NCBI RefSeq assembly: GCF_008121495.1
Contig: NZ_CP043051.1
Location: forward strand, 1,715,501 to 1,779,500
Reading direction: 5' to 3'
DNA: 64,000 bases
Source of the DNA: Mediterraneibacter gnavus ATCC 29149
GTDB lineage: Bacteria; Bacillota; Clostridia; Lachnospirales; Lachnospiraceae
Shown: positions 50,335-59,700 of the stretch, in pieces
Numbering within the stretch: the first letter of the stretch is position 1
Layout of the letters: the number at the start of each line of letters is the position of its first letter
The notes under the pieces: generated by a model
Told to the model about the DNA's origin: nothing
Database searches by the model: none
Seen by the model: the letters and a program-made list of their open reading frames with translations, nothing else
Made by a program: the position numbers and the translations under genes

Positions 50335-52992
50335 ATGACATTACCATTTGAAAATGATACCAGCCGGATTGTAAAGCGGCTGGCGAAACAGAATATGAAA
50401 GCAAACCGGCGTACATCCATTTCTATCATGGTAGCCATATTGATCGCATCAACTTTTTTGTGTTCGTTATGCACATTCGTCCAAAGCTATTGGAATCAAA
50501 GTGTGCAGCAGGAGATTGCAGCCTACGGTGATTGGGATGCACAGCTTTTGGAGATTCATGCCGGCCAGCTGGATTTGATTCGGAATAACGAAAATATCCA
50601 GAGCATCATGGTAAAAGGAGATAATCAGACCGCCTTATTGCCGACTGCATCCGGCCTGCCCTATCTTTTGATCCAAAACTGTGATGGAGCCTATTGGGGC
50701 GGTATGCGGGAAAAGAATCTGATCCTGCGCGGACGGGTTCCCCAGGCGCTGGGAGAGATTGTGGTTGGAAAAAGCTTTTTTGAGCAGAATCCATCTGTTG
50801 AGATTGGAGACCGGCTGAACCTGGATTTGGGCGAACGAAGGATTGGAACTACAACTGTGGATTTTCTTTCCCCCATTCAAAGCGGGGAAGAATTTGTGAA
50901 AACAGAAAAAATGCAGTACACCATCGTTGGTGAGATTGATATGACTGTTTCCAGCGCATACAATGGCTACCCTGCGTATGGGTGGCTGGACACTGCCACA
51001 TTATCGGAGGACACGGGGATCGTTGCTTATCTTCAAGTGACACAGCCGCGAAAAGTCTATGAAATCATCCCGCAGATAGCAGAGGACATTGGCTTGCAGC
51101 TGGATGAATTTGGTGACTATCCCTTCCGTTACCACACAGCCCTGCTTGGGATGTATGGAATTTATGCGCCGGGACATTTCCTAAGCAGTGACCTTCCCAA
51201 ACTTGCGCTTGCGCTGGGTTTGGCCATGGCAGCATCTATGGCGGTATTTGCCTATATCATTCGGGGCGCTTTTTCTATTTCTGCGAAACGCAAGGTAAAG
51301 GAGCTGGGAATCTTAAAATCCATTGGAATGACGCCTAGGCAGATCCGCATGATGATCGTATATGAGGCGCGCTGGCTGTCTGTGCTTCCCATTCTGGTTT
51401 CTGTGGGACTTGGATACCTTTTTTCCTATGGCGTATTGGCAGCATACTCTGACCTGACACAGGAAGTGACAGGGAGCCGGATAACAGCTTCCTTTTCGCC
51501 GTGGGTCGCAGTGGTTTCCGTGATTCTCTCGTTCCTGACGGTTCGCCTGGCTGCTTCTGGTCCTGCCCGGCAGATGGGAAAACTTCGCCCGATTGAAGCG
51601 GTCAAAGAAAGCTGGAACAATCCTTCTTTGAAAAAATCAGCAAAGCATCCGATTCTGAAAAAGTGCTTTGGATTCCTTGGAAATATTTCTGCAAACTCCA
51701 TGACAGCTAATAAGAGGCTGTTTCGTACCTGTACGGTAACGCTGAGTCTGTGTATGCTTTTGATGTTCAGTTTTCTGGCTGTTTTTTCCGTTTCAGATAT
51801 TAACAATACAAAAGCAGAACAGGACAGCCACTTTAATGTCAATCTTACCATGGAATCTGGTCAGAAAATAGAGCCAGCGCTTATGGATGAATTGAAGCAG
51901 CTGCCTCATATAGAAGAACAGGCCACCTATACGATGGCGAATTGTGCGCTCTGGGTTTCAGAAAGTGAGCTGTCGGAAGAATTTCTTTCCTCTGGAGGAT
52001 TTGGCACAAAAGCGGCTGGTGAGTATGTAGCAAAGCGCGATGGTCGCTACCGTATCCCATGTGTATTGATCGGTCTGGAACAGGACGCCTATGAAAATTA
52101 TCTCATGCAGTCAGGGGTGCCTTATTCTGAACAGGGTGCTGCGCTCATTGTCAATTCTGTTGTGAAAAATCCTGACTCCAGAGGTTATGAAGCCAAAAAA
52201 GATATGGTTCCATATCTAAAACTCAAAGAAGGTCAGTCTTTAGAAGTAACAGAGAAGTTCCTGGACTCCATTCAGGGGGATTACCGTTTTGATGTGACGG
52301 TGTCATCTGCACTTTCTGAAATGCCGGAGATTGGGCGTAATATGGCCTTTTATACATTGCCCATTCTGGTGCCGATGGATCAATACTATGAGATTATCCA
52401 GAATTTCGGAGAGGATCGTGCGGTTTACAATTACAGAACTTACATGAATCTTCTCGTGGAAGATGGGCTGGATGCCGAAGTACAGGCGCAGGCAGAGCAT
52501 ATCTGTGGTACTTATCTGGGGACGAGTGATTTCTATACCTCCAGCAAGACTCAGCGCGCTTTGGACAGAGAGCGGCTGACCGATGCGACCATGCTGATCG
52601 TTTACAGTTTGACTGCACTATTTGGTATCATTGGAATCTCATCGGCAGCAGTGGCGATTCTGAACAGTCTGTATCAGAGAAGAAAGGAATTTGCCATGCT
52701 GCGTTCTGTGGGGTTGGATAGAAAAGGTCTTGACCGTTTACTGCATATAGAAGGGTTCTTCCTTGGAGGAAAGCCTTTGGTCATTGGATTGCCGATCCTG
52801 TTTTTGATCGCCGCAGTTTTGATGTGGATGCAGGATGTGACTTTCATGGAGTTCATTCAGGTATTTCCGTTATTAGGGCTGGCAGCCTATATTGTCCTGG
52901 TGTTAGTGGTCATCAGTGGGATTTACAGGGCGGCTTCCAGAAGAATCCGCAGGGATATTATTGTAGAAGTCTTAAAGGATGAAAATGTGTGA
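50335..52992 (+). CDS. FtsX-like ABC transporter permease 2
   Basis: The longest of the four, 885 residues. It starts MTLPFENDTSRIVKRLAKQN. Hydrophobic segments lie at about 22-45, 290-314, 346-368, 386-405, 463-486, 752-777, 814-835 and 843-866, with two large extracellular domains. The conserved FtsX segments KVKELGILKSIGMTPRQIRM and RRKEFAMLRSVGLDRKGLDR follow helices 2 and 6. AAAGGAG precedes the ATG. Its extracellular loops are longer than those of permease 1, so it may recognise a different ligand or form a heterodimer with it. Confidence 0.88.
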   Translation: MTLPFENDTSRIVKRLAKQNMKANRRTSISIMVAILIASTFLCSLCTFVQSYWNQSVQQEIAAYGDWDAQLLEIHAGQLDLIRNNENIQSIMVKGDNQTALLPTASGLPYLLIQNCDGAYWGGMREKNLILRGRVPQALGEIVVGKSFFEQNPSVEIGDRLNLDLGERRIGTTTVDFLSPIQSGEEFVKTEKMQYTIVGEIDMTVSSAYNGYPAYGWLDTATLSEDTGIVAYLQVTQPRKVYEIIPQIAEDIGLQLDEFGDYPFRYHTALLGMYGIYAPGHFLSSDLPKLALALGLAMAASMAVFAYIIRGAFSISAKRKVKELGILKSIGMTPRQIRMMIVYEARWLSVLPILVSVGLGYLFSYGVLAAYSDLTQEVTGSRITASFSPWVAVVSVILSFLTVRLAASGPARQMGKLRPIEAVKESWNNPSLKKSAKHPILKKCFGFLGNISANSMTANKRLFRTCTVTLSLCMLLMFSFLAVFSVSDINNTKAEQDSHFNVNLTMESGQKIEPALMDELKQLPHIEEQATYTMANCALWVSESELSEEFLSSGGFGTKAAGEYVAKRDGRYRIPCVLIGLEQDAYENYLMQSGVPYSEQGAALIVNSVVKNPDSRGYEAKKDMVPYLKLKEGQSLEVTEKFLDSIQGDYRFDVTVSSALSEMPEIGRNMAFYTLPILVPMDQYYEIIQNFGEDRAVYNYRTYMNLLVEDGLDAEVQAQAEHICGTYLGTSDFYTSSKTQRALDRERLTDATMLIVYSLTALFGIIGISSAAVAILNSLYQRRKEFAMLRSVGLDRKGLDRLLHIEGFFLGGKPLVIGLPILFLIAAVLMWMQDVTFMEFIQVFPLLGLAAYIVLVLVVISGIYRAASRRIRRDIIVEVLKDENV

Positions 52993-53007
52993 GTCTTACT
53001 GCAAAAT

Positions 53008-53092
53008 GAATTGTCCTAAAATTGAAGCAATTCACCATAGATTTTCATGCCATTTAGGACAATTCTGCAACATTTGCCCTTTACCCTATACT
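53008..53092 (+). promoter_or_regulatory. Regulated promoter, copy 5 (ATPase gene) with 13-bp inverted repeat
   Basis: GAATTGTCCTAAA (53008-53020) and TTTAGGACAATTC (53053-53065) form a perfect 13-bp inverted repeat. TGCAACATTTG follows (53066-53076). Candidate -10 elements are TACCCT (53082) and TATACT (53087-53092). The second arm is the same motif seen in copies 1 and 2. Confidence 0.7.
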
Positions 53093-53121
53093 CAACAAAT
53101 TAAGAAAGGCAGGTAACTGTT

Positions 53122-53787
53122 ATGAAAATTTTGCAGACAACTGATCTTAAAAAATACTACGGCACAGAGCCGAACATTACCCGCGCCCTGGATGGCGTGA
53201 ACTTCTCTGTGGAGGAAGGCGAATTTGTGGCGGTGGTCGGCACTTCCGGCTCCGGTAAGTCCACCCTGCTTCACATGATGGGCGGCCTGGATACCCCCAC
53301 TTCCGGCAGCGTGATGGTGCGGGATAAGGAGCTGGCGAAGATGAACGATGAGCAGCTTACCATCTTCCGCCGCCGCAATATCGGCTTTATTTTCCAGAAC
53401 TATAATCTGGTGCCGATCCTAAATGTTCATGAGAACATCGTTTTGCCCGTGGAACTGGATGGGGATACGGTGGATCAGAAATTCATGGCGGATGTGGTGT
53501 CCATGCTGGGACTGGAGGATAAGCTGAAGAATATGCCAAACAACCTCTCCGGTGGCCAGCAGCAGCGTGTGGCTATCGCCCGCGCTTTGGTGTCAAAGCC
53601 CGCTATCGTCCTTGCCGATGAACCCACCGGAAACCTGGACAGCAGGACCAGCGCCGATGTGCTGGGGCTTTTGCAGAGAACAAGCCGTGAATTTAACCAG
53701 ACGCTGGTGATGATCACACATAATGATGCCATTGCCCAGCTTGCAGACCGTATCGTGCGGATTGAGGATGGCAAAATCGTTGGATAA
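53122..53787 (+). CDS. ABC transporter ATP-binding protein (MacB/LolD type)
   Basis: A 221-residue ATPase. Walker A GTSGSGKST (residues 39-47), Q-loop FIFQNYNLVP, signature LSGGQQQR and Walker B VLADEPTGNLD with H-loop MITHN are all intact. It is of the MacB/LolD subfamily that pairs with FtsX-like permeases. It is the only ATPase among four such permeases and probably energises all of them or a mixed complex. It has its own regulated promoter and AGAAAGG upstream of the ATG. A second, distinct ATPase at 62,168 serves the BceB-like permease. Confidence 0.95.
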   Translation: MKILQTTDLKKYYGTEPNITRALDGVNFSVEEGEFVAVVGTSGSGKSTLLHMMGGLDTPTSGSVMVRDKELAKMNDEQLTIFRRRNIGFIFQNYNLVPILNVHENIVLPVELDGDTVDQKFMADVVSMLGLEDKLKNMPNNLSGGQQQRVAIARALVSKPAIVLADEPTGNLDSRTSADVLGLLQRTSREFNQTLVMITHNDAIAQLADRIVRIEDGKIVG

Positions 53788-53801
53788 AGGAGGTGGCAGA
53801 C

Positions 53802-56186
53802 ATGACATTGCCTTTTGAAAATGATACAGGGCCGGTTATTAAAAGACTGGCGGTAAGGAGTATTCAGACAGACAAGCGGCGCAACCTGTTTGTGATTGTA
53901 ACGATTGCTCTGGCGGCTGCCCTGATGGCAGCGATTTTCTGCGCAGGAGCGGGAAGTGACAGAAAACTGGAGGCGGACATTCGGGGACAGTATCAGGCGG
54001 TTGTGGTACATTGTGACCGTGATACGATTGAAAAACTGAAAGCCTGCCCGGAAGTGGAACGCTGGGGCCTTTCTCAGAATTATGGTTCCGCCCGCTATGG
54101 TGACAGCGTTCTGACTGTGGAGTATGCGGATGCCAACTGGATGGAATTGGGTAAGAAGCCTTCCTTTACTGGGACACTTCCGCAGGCTGCCAATGAAATT
54201 CTGGTAGAACGGGCCTTTCTTGATTATTTTGAAATCCCCGCAGAAGTCGGGCAGACCATAGAAGTGAATCTTGGAAACGGAAAGCAGACCTATACCGTCA
54301 GCGGTATCATGGATGTGGAGAATGACTCCCGTATGTTCCAGCTTTATGTATCTGAAGCATTTGTGGAGGAGATGGCGCAGGGAGAGCCGCTGTTTGAATT
54401 TCGGCTTCGTTATACTGGTGCTGATAGTATGGAACTGGAGCAGCTCAAGGCGGATATTGCAGCATTCCTTTCTGCCAACGATGTCTCAGAGGATCAGATT
54501 TTTTACAGTTCCAACTATTTCGATATGCAGGGCTTTAAGTCCGGCGTGATGAAATATTACATTCCCGTGGCAATCCTTTTGCTGGTTGCCTGTGCCGTGG
54601 TCATTTACAGTATCTTTTTCATTTCCGTAAAGGGCAAAATGCGGGAATATGGACGCTTGAAAGTGATCGGCACAACACCAAAACAGATCCGGCGGATCGT
54701 GCGGCGGGAGGGATTGCTGTTATCTCTTTGCGGTATCCCGCTGGGGCTTTTGGTTGGAGGGGGTATCGGGTTTGCTATTTTCCCGGCACATTGGAGCTGG
54801 ATGGGCAATCTGCCTTATCTGGCTGCGACCGCAGCAGCCTGCGCCCTGACGGTATTTCTGTCCATTCATGCGCCTGTCCGCATGGCGGCGAGGGTATCCC
54901 CAATCGAAGCGGTCCGCTCCAGTGGTTATGAAACGGCAACAGACCGGAAAGATCAGAAAAACCACCGCATTACGCCGTTCTCTATGGCACAGATGAACTT
55001 TAGGCGGAGCAGGAAAAAGACGGTCATCACCCTGGTATCTTTGGGATTGACGGGTGTGTTTTTGGTAACAGCCGCTACGGTACTTAACTCCATCAGTCCC
55101 GAAAAGATGGCGATAGAAGCCATGGGAGATCACTGTAACTATGAGGTCAGCTGGATGGATTCGGGAGGCGCGGAAGGATTGCCTGCCATCGCACGGGAAA
55201 ATCCATTGACAGAAGAACTTCGTCAGGAGCTTCTTGCCATAGATGGTGTGGAATCTATCACCAGCCATGAAGTAACATCCGCAACGGTGAAATTTCCTCA
55301 GGAAAGTGTTGCATTAAAGTTCCCTGTATTTGACAGAGAGCAGATGGAACAGTGGTTGCCGGAGGAAAATCTGGAACAGGGCAGCGCAGATTATGAGGAG
55401 CTTGCCGCAAACAACGGTGTGGTCGTGACTGATTCGGAAGATCATCTTTTAAGTATGTTTTATGGCTATACGCCTGCTGTCGGGGATGTGCTGACCTTTG
55501 AATCCATGGACGGTAAGGCCATAGAAGTAACGGTCATGGGGATTGCGAAACCGTCAGTGACATCGGGCACCGGCGCATGGGGACTGTTTACCCTTACAGA
55601 AGAACTGGCCGATCAGCTCTACCCGGACATTGAGAACAGGGAGGCTGTTTGGAATGTCCATACATCGGAGGACTCGGATGCGCTCAGGGCGTCTATTTTC
55701 AGCCTGCTGGAAAATCCGGTGCTGACGGTCTTTTCCAGAGCAGACCATGCGGCATCCCTGGAATCGCAGCTAAAGATGATGACCCGCGGTGTTTATCTGC
55801 TGCTGGCATTCCTGTTTGTGTTCTCCATGGTAAATCTGGTCAACACCCTGATGACCAATCTGCTGGCAAGGCAGCAGGAGCTTGGGATTTTGCAGTCTGT
55901 GGGAATGACCGGAAAGCAGGTTTCCCGTATGCTGATCGCAGAATGCCTGTGGTACGCAGGGGTTACGGTATTTTTGTCAGTTGGCATTGGCGGAATCCTG
56001 GGCTGGATTTTTGACTATGTGATCAGCAGCTTTAATATTTTCGGGGAACTGTCCTATCAATTCCCTTTGATGGAAACGGTTGTTTTTGTTCTGGCACTTT
56101 TGGTCGTGACCGGAATCTTCTCTGTGGTTGCTGTCCGTTACTCTAAACGGCTTTCCCTTGTGGAGCGGATCAAGACCATGGACTAA
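53802..56186 (+). CDS. FtsX-like ABC transporter permease 3
   Basis: A 794-residue permease from ATG 53802, 8 nt after AAAGGAGG; the ATPase gene ends 14 nt upstream, so both share a transcript. It starts MTLPFENDTGPVIKRLAVRS. Hydrophobic segments lie at about 28-50, 250-275, 305-327, 337-355, 408-428, 663-685, 717-741 and 756-779. The intracellular motif GRLKVIGTTPKQIRRIVRRE is typical of the family. It lacks its own copy of the regulated promoter. Its partner is most likely permease 4, which has the same length and order of domains. Confidence 0.88.
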   Translation: MTLPFENDTGPVIKRLAVRSIQTDKRRNLFVIVTIALAAALMAAIFCAGAGSDRKLEADIRGQYQAVVVHCDRDTIEKLKACPEVERWGLSQNYGSARYGDSVLTVEYADANWMELGKKPSFTGTLPQAANEILVERAFLDYFEIPAEVGQTIEVNLGNGKQTYTVSGIMDVENDSRMFQLYVSEAFVEEMAQGEPLFEFRLRYTGADSMELEQLKADIAAFLSANDVSEDQIFYSSNYFDMQGFKSGVMKYYIPVAILLLVACAVVIYSIFFISVKGKMREYGRLKVIGTTPKQIRRIVRREGLLLSLCGIPLGLLVGGGIGFAIFPAHWSWMGNLPYLAATAAACALTVFLSIHAPVRMAARVSPIEAVRSSGYETATDRKDQKNHRITPFSMAQMNFRRSRKKTVITLVSLGLTGVFLVTAATVLNSISPEKMAIEAMGDHCNYEVSWMDSGGAEGLPAIARENPLTEELRQELLAIDGVESITSHEVTSATVKFPQESVALKFPVFDREQMEQWLPEENLEQGSADYEELAANNGVVVTDSEDHLLSMFYGYTPAVGDVLTFESMDGKAIEVTVMGIAKPSVTSGTGAWGLFTLTEELADQLYPDIENREAVWNVHTSEDSDALRASIFSLLENPVLTVFSRADHAASLESQLKMMTRGVYLLLAFLFVFSMVNLVNTLMTNLLARQQELGILQSVGMTGKQVSRMLIAECLWYAGVTVFLSVGIGGILGWIFDYVISSFNIFGELSYQFPLMETVVFVLALLVVTGIFSVVAVRYSKRLSLVERIKTMD

Positions 56187-56192
56187 CCAGAG

Positions 56193-56224
56193 GCGGCGGC
56201 TTCCGATATGAAGCCGCCGCTTTG
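56193..56224 (+). terminator. Hairpin between permeases 3 and 4
   Basis: GCGGCGGCTTC (56193-56203) pairs with GAAGCCGCCGC (56210-56220) and is followed by TTTG. It may end or weaken the transcript ahead of permease 4. Confidence 0.7.
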
Positions 56225-56263
56225 TTGACAGCAGGAATATAAGACTTAAAGGAGATGATCAAA

Positions 56264-58648
56264 ATGACAGTACCATTTGAGAATGATACAGGAAATATTG
56301 TCAGGAAACTGGCAAGAAAAAGTTTGAAAAGTGAGAAGCGTCGGAATCTCATGGTGGTGATCGCCGTTGCGCTGGCATCCTGTCTGATTTGTTTTTCGAT
56401 TGTGATGGCTTTGTCTACCCGGCAGATAGAGAAAAATCATGTGGAGGATACCTATGAGGCGGTCTATACCAGGATTACCGAAGAAGATGTGTCCACCCTG
56501 AAGGGGCTGGATGACTTCTCAAGGGTAGGAGAGTATTATATGCTGGCTGTGGAACCTGCGGAGCAGGGATACAATGCCTCCTATATTTATTGTGATGAGG
56601 AAACGATGTATATTGCCCGTGACCAGATGAGGTTGCTGGAAGGCCGACTGCCCCAAAAGGAGGATGAGGTGGTGGTGAGCCGTTATTTCCTTTCCAACTA
56701 TGGTGCAGACGCCGGGATAGGTGAAAAGGTTATGCTAAGCAGCGAGAGCTTTCACGGAGAATACACGGTGACTGGCATTATGGAAGGCTATAAGGAAAAA
56801 GAGGTAAATGGCACATCCATCCTTCTTTCCAAAGAAGCCCTGAAGGGATGGAGCGGCTACGACCCCGCTGATTATCGTGCCTATGTGCATTTTAAGAATG
56901 AGCAGCAGATGGATGAAACAGAGCTGACTGCCCGTAGCCGGGAGATTGCCAAGGAATATCAGCTGGAAATGCCGGTCATGAACCTCAGCTATATGAAATT
57001 CTATAAGCAGCCGGTGAATGTCAGTATGCTTGCGCTGGTTGCCGGAATCGCAGTCCTGGTCATCATCGGAGGGTATGTTGTGATACAAAGTATCTTCCGA
57101 ATCTCGATCAATGACAAAATCCAAAGCTATGGACAGCTGCGGACCATCGGCACAACGCCAAAGCAGATCCGGAGTATTGTCAAAAAGGAAGGCCGTTTCT
57201 TAGGATGGGCTGGTATCGGAATCGGTATTTTGCTGGGATGTGCAGCCGGGTTTGCGCTGTTTTCCCGTGGGTTTCATCTGCCGTTTTATGCTGCTGCGGT
57301 TGTTTTGACTGCGCTGCTTGGCAGGTTTATGGTATCCATTGCGATCCGCAGACCGGTAAAGATTGCCGCCGGTATCTCTCCGATTGAAGCGGTCCGCTTT
57401 ACCGGCAGTCAGAGCGGAAAGGCCCACACCCATAAGAAGAATATGCGGTTAAATCCCCTCTCCATGGGAATTGCAAATTTCAGGCGTGACCGTAAAAAGA
57501 CCATCAGTATCGTGGCTTCCCTGAGTCTGGGCGGGATAATCCTTTTGGTGACAGCCTCTGTTCTTCTGGTTCGTTCGCCGGAGCGGATCGCAAGGCAGTT
57601 TTTCCCGGATGGGGATTATAAAATCTATATGAACTCTGAAAAAACAGAATATGAGGTAATGTCGGAGGGAAATCCTTTGAATGAAGCGCTTCGGCAGGAG
57701 GTGCTGGCTGTGGACGGCGTGACAGATGTGATCGAGAATCGTCAGGCGGTTCATGTGCGGTTTGAGAATGAGGAGAGTTCTTCCGGCGGAATGTGCGATC
57801 TGTTGAGTGATAGAAACAGGGATCAGATGGAAGCGGCGCTTGTGTCCGGAACTTTACCTCAAGATTCCCATAGTATTGCACTGGATATGGAATATGCAGA
57901 AGATATGATTGGTGTAGATGTGGGGTCAGTTATAAAACTTACCATAGGGGATCAAGAGATTCCTGTCACTGTTTCCGGTCTGTTCCTAAACGACGGGCTT
58001 AAAAATGGTCATGGTCCTCTGGCATTGGACAGCACCTGCATGGTTGCAACCAAAGAGCTGTTTCAGGAAGCAATGCCCATGATCGATTGCTTTGATTATT
58101 CTTGGAGCATTGTCAGTGATCCCCAAAAGGCAGAGCAGATTGAAAACAGTCTGAGCGCGATCATTTCTTCTGATCCCGACCTTGCACTGGACACCATTGG
58201 GATACATAAGGATTATGAGGAAATGGAAAACAGGGTCGTTTTTGGAGGGCTTCAGGCACTGTCCTGGCTGGTATTCCTCTTTGGCGTGGTCAATCTCATC
58301 AACACCACCCTCTCCAATCAGATGTCCAGAAAGAGGGAAAACAGCGTCTTTCGCGCCATCGGTCTGACCAGAAAACAGCTTTGTCAAATGACCATTTATG
58401 AAGGGATCTGCTATGCGTTTTTTGCTGCATTGGCAACCCTGGCAGCGGGCCTCCCGATTGCAGTGATTGCTGCCCGGAAATTCAGTGAAATGACTTTCCA
58501 TGGAGTCATCATGCCATATTCCTTCCCCTTCCTGCAAATGGGTCTGTTCGTTCTGGTGCTGTTTGGTCTGGAGGTTATTCTGTCCTTCTGGACAATGCGC
58601 AGGCAGAAAAATCAATCGCTTGTGGAAGAAATGCGAGCGATGGAATAA
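56264..58648 (+). CDS. FtsX-like ABC transporter permease 4
   Basis: A 794-residue permease starting MTVPFENDTGNIVRKLARKS, the same leader as the other three with one change (V for L). The start ATG 56264 is chosen because of its spacing from AAAGGAG. Hydrophobic segments lie at about 30-50, 248-275, 310-328, 335-355, 410-430, 662-685, 715-738 and 755-778, and the motif GQLRTIGTTPKQIRSIVKKE is present. It comes last in the set and is followed by a strong terminator. A membrane complex with permease 3 and the ATPase is likely. Confidence 0.88.
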   Translation: MTVPFENDTGNIVRKLARKSLKSEKRRNLMVVIAVALASCLICFSIVMALSTRQIEKNHVEDTYEAVYTRITEEDVSTLKGLDDFSRVGEYYMLAVEPAEQGYNASYIYCDEETMYIARDQMRLLEGRLPQKEDEVVVSRYFLSNYGADAGIGEKVMLSSESFHGEYTVTGIMEGYKEKEVNGTSILLSKEALKGWSGYDPADYRAYVHFKNEQQMDETELTARSREIAKEYQLEMPVMNLSYMKFYKQPVNVSMLALVAGIAVLVIIGGYVVIQSIFRISINDKIQSYGQLRTIGTTPKQIRSIVKKEGRFLGWAGIGIGILLGCAAGFALFSRGFHLPFYAAAVVLTALLGRFMVSIAIRRPVKIAAGISPIEAVRFTGSQSGKAHTHKKNMRLNPLSMGIANFRRDRKKTISIVASLSLGGIILLVTASVLLVRSPERIARQFFPDGDYKIYMNSEKTEYEVMSEGNPLNEALRQEVLAVDGVTDVIENRQAVHVRFENEESSSGGMCDLLSDRNRDQMEAALVSGTLPQDSHSIALDMEYAEDMIGVDVGSVIKLTIGDQEIPVTVSGLFLNDGLKNGHGPLALDSTCMVATKELFQEAMPMIDCFDYSWSIVSDPQKAEQIENSLSAIISSDPDLALDTIGIHKDYEEMENRVVFGGLQALSWLVFLFGVVNLINTTLSNQMSRKRENSVFRAIGLTRKQLCQMTIYEGICYAFFAALATLAAGLPIAVIAARKFSEMTFHGVIMPYSFPFLQMGLFVLVLFGLEVILSFWTMRRQKNQSLVEEMRAME

Positions 58649-58661
58649 GCATATAGGATCG

Positions 58662-58690
58662 GCGGGGCGGCGTGTGCTGCCCCGCTTTTT
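58662..58690 (+). terminator. Terminator after permease 4
   Basis: GCGGGGC (58662-58668) pairs with GCCCCGC (58679-58685), with an inner GGC/GCT, and is followed by five T residues. Confidence 0.88.
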
Positions 58691-58718
58691 AAGTTTGCTG
58701 TTATATTTTGGATCGTTA

Positions 58719-58765
58719 TTGACTTCTATTACGGTTAGTGATATATTTATTACAGTAACCGTAAT
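58719..58765 (+). promoter_or_regulatory. PadR promoter with long palindromic operator
   Basis: TTGACT (58719-58724), a 17-nt spacer and TATATT (58742-58747) form a good promoter. ATTACGGTTA (58728-58737) and TAACCGTAAT (58756-58765) form a perfect 10-bp inverted repeat that brackets the -10 element. This is the expected site for autorepression by the PadR protein encoded next. Confidence 0.85.
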
Positions 58766-58780
58766 AAGGAGGCAGGTGTT

Positions 58781-59104
58781 ATGCGAGACAATGCGAAAGG
58801 TGGTGCGCTCACAGAGGTGACATTCTTTATTTTGCTCTCCCTTTATACCCCGAAACATGGATATGCTGTCATGCAATTTATTGAAGATAGTACAAAAGGG
58901 CGGCTCACGCTGGGGGCAGGTACTTTATATGGTGCGTTGAACTCGTTGCAGGAAAAAGGCTGGATTGCACCTTTTGGAGATAGTGCGGGACGGAAAAAAG
59001 AATATCTCATCACAACACAAGGAAAAGAAATTGCAGAAAAGGAACTTATAAGGCTCAATGAACTTGTAGGAGTGGCCAATGGAATTATTGGAGGTGCAGT
59101 ATGA
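58781..59104 (+). CDS. PadR-family transcriptional regulator
   Basis: A 107-residue winged-helix protein (ALTEVTFFILLSLYTPKHGY, then GTLYGALNSLQEKGWI and GRKKEYLIT), of the short PadR-s1/s2 type. The ligand is unknown. A palindrome over its promoter suggests autorepression. It ends in a 4-nt overlap with the DUF2812 gene. PadR-DUF2812 pairs are common in Firmicutes and are often near ABC transporters or drug-response genes. An AAGGAGG ribosome site precedes it. Confidence 0.93.
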   Translation: MRDNAKGGALTEVTFFILLSLYTPKHGYAVMQFIEDSTKGRLTLGAGTLYGALNSLQEKGWIAPFGDSAGRKKEYLITTQGKEIAEKELIRLNELVGVANGIIGGAV

Positions 59105-59688
59105 GCAAAAAGTGTTATCGTTTCTTTGGCGGTTTGTTGACTGCCCAGGAACATTGGTTGAATAAAATGTCTGAAAAGGGCTATCGTCTGATTCGGACGG
59201 AAAAAATGTTGTATGAATTTGAGGCGTGTAAACCGGATCAGGTAAAATACTGCGTGGAGTTTATCGGGCAAAAATCGAAAGCCAACGCGTCCGATTATCA
59301 TGAGTTTTTAGAGGGGATGGGTTACAAAGTATTTTATAAAAACATCAACCTGAACTACTCTGTTGGTAAAGTACGCCTACGGCCATGGGCTGAAAAAGGC
59401 GGACGCATAGCAACAAATGTCACCACCTTTAATCGGGAATTGTTGATTGTAGAAAAAGATAATGACGGTAAGCCATTTGAACTTCATACTTCTTATGAGG
59501 ACAAGGAAAACTATTACAGAAATCTGCGTAATCCGTGGCTGCTGATCCTGCTTATGTTCGCAATATTTGCGGTTGCAAAATGTTCGGTAGTTTTTGGTGT
59601 GCTTGCCTTGGTTTCTCTGATTCCTGTTCTCGTATATCAAACCCAGGTTATGCAGAACAAACGCGAAGGTAAGACAAAAGAATGGTGA
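59101..59688 (+). CDS. DUF2812 membrane protein
   Basis: A 195-residue protein. The first 140 residues (RFFGGLLTAQEHWLNKMSEK and LIRTEKMLYEFEACKPDQVK) fit DUF2812, and two transmembrane helices follow at about 142-165 and 165-180. It is translationally coupled to the PadR regulator, which probably represses it. DUF2812 proteins have no assigned reaction; a role in the response to membrane stress or an antimicrobial would fit the context but is inference. Confidence 0.85.
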   Translation: MSKKCYRFFGGLLTAQEHWLNKMSEKGYRLIRTEKMLYEFEACKPDQVKYCVEFIGQKSKANASDYHEFLEGMGYKVFYKNINLNYSVGKVRLRPWAEKGGRIATNVTTFNRELLIVEKDNDGKPFELHTSYEDKENYYRNLRNPWLLILLMFAIFAVAKCSVVFGVLALVSLIPVLVYQTQVMQNKREGKTKEW

Positions 59689-59700
59689 GGTGTTCATATC

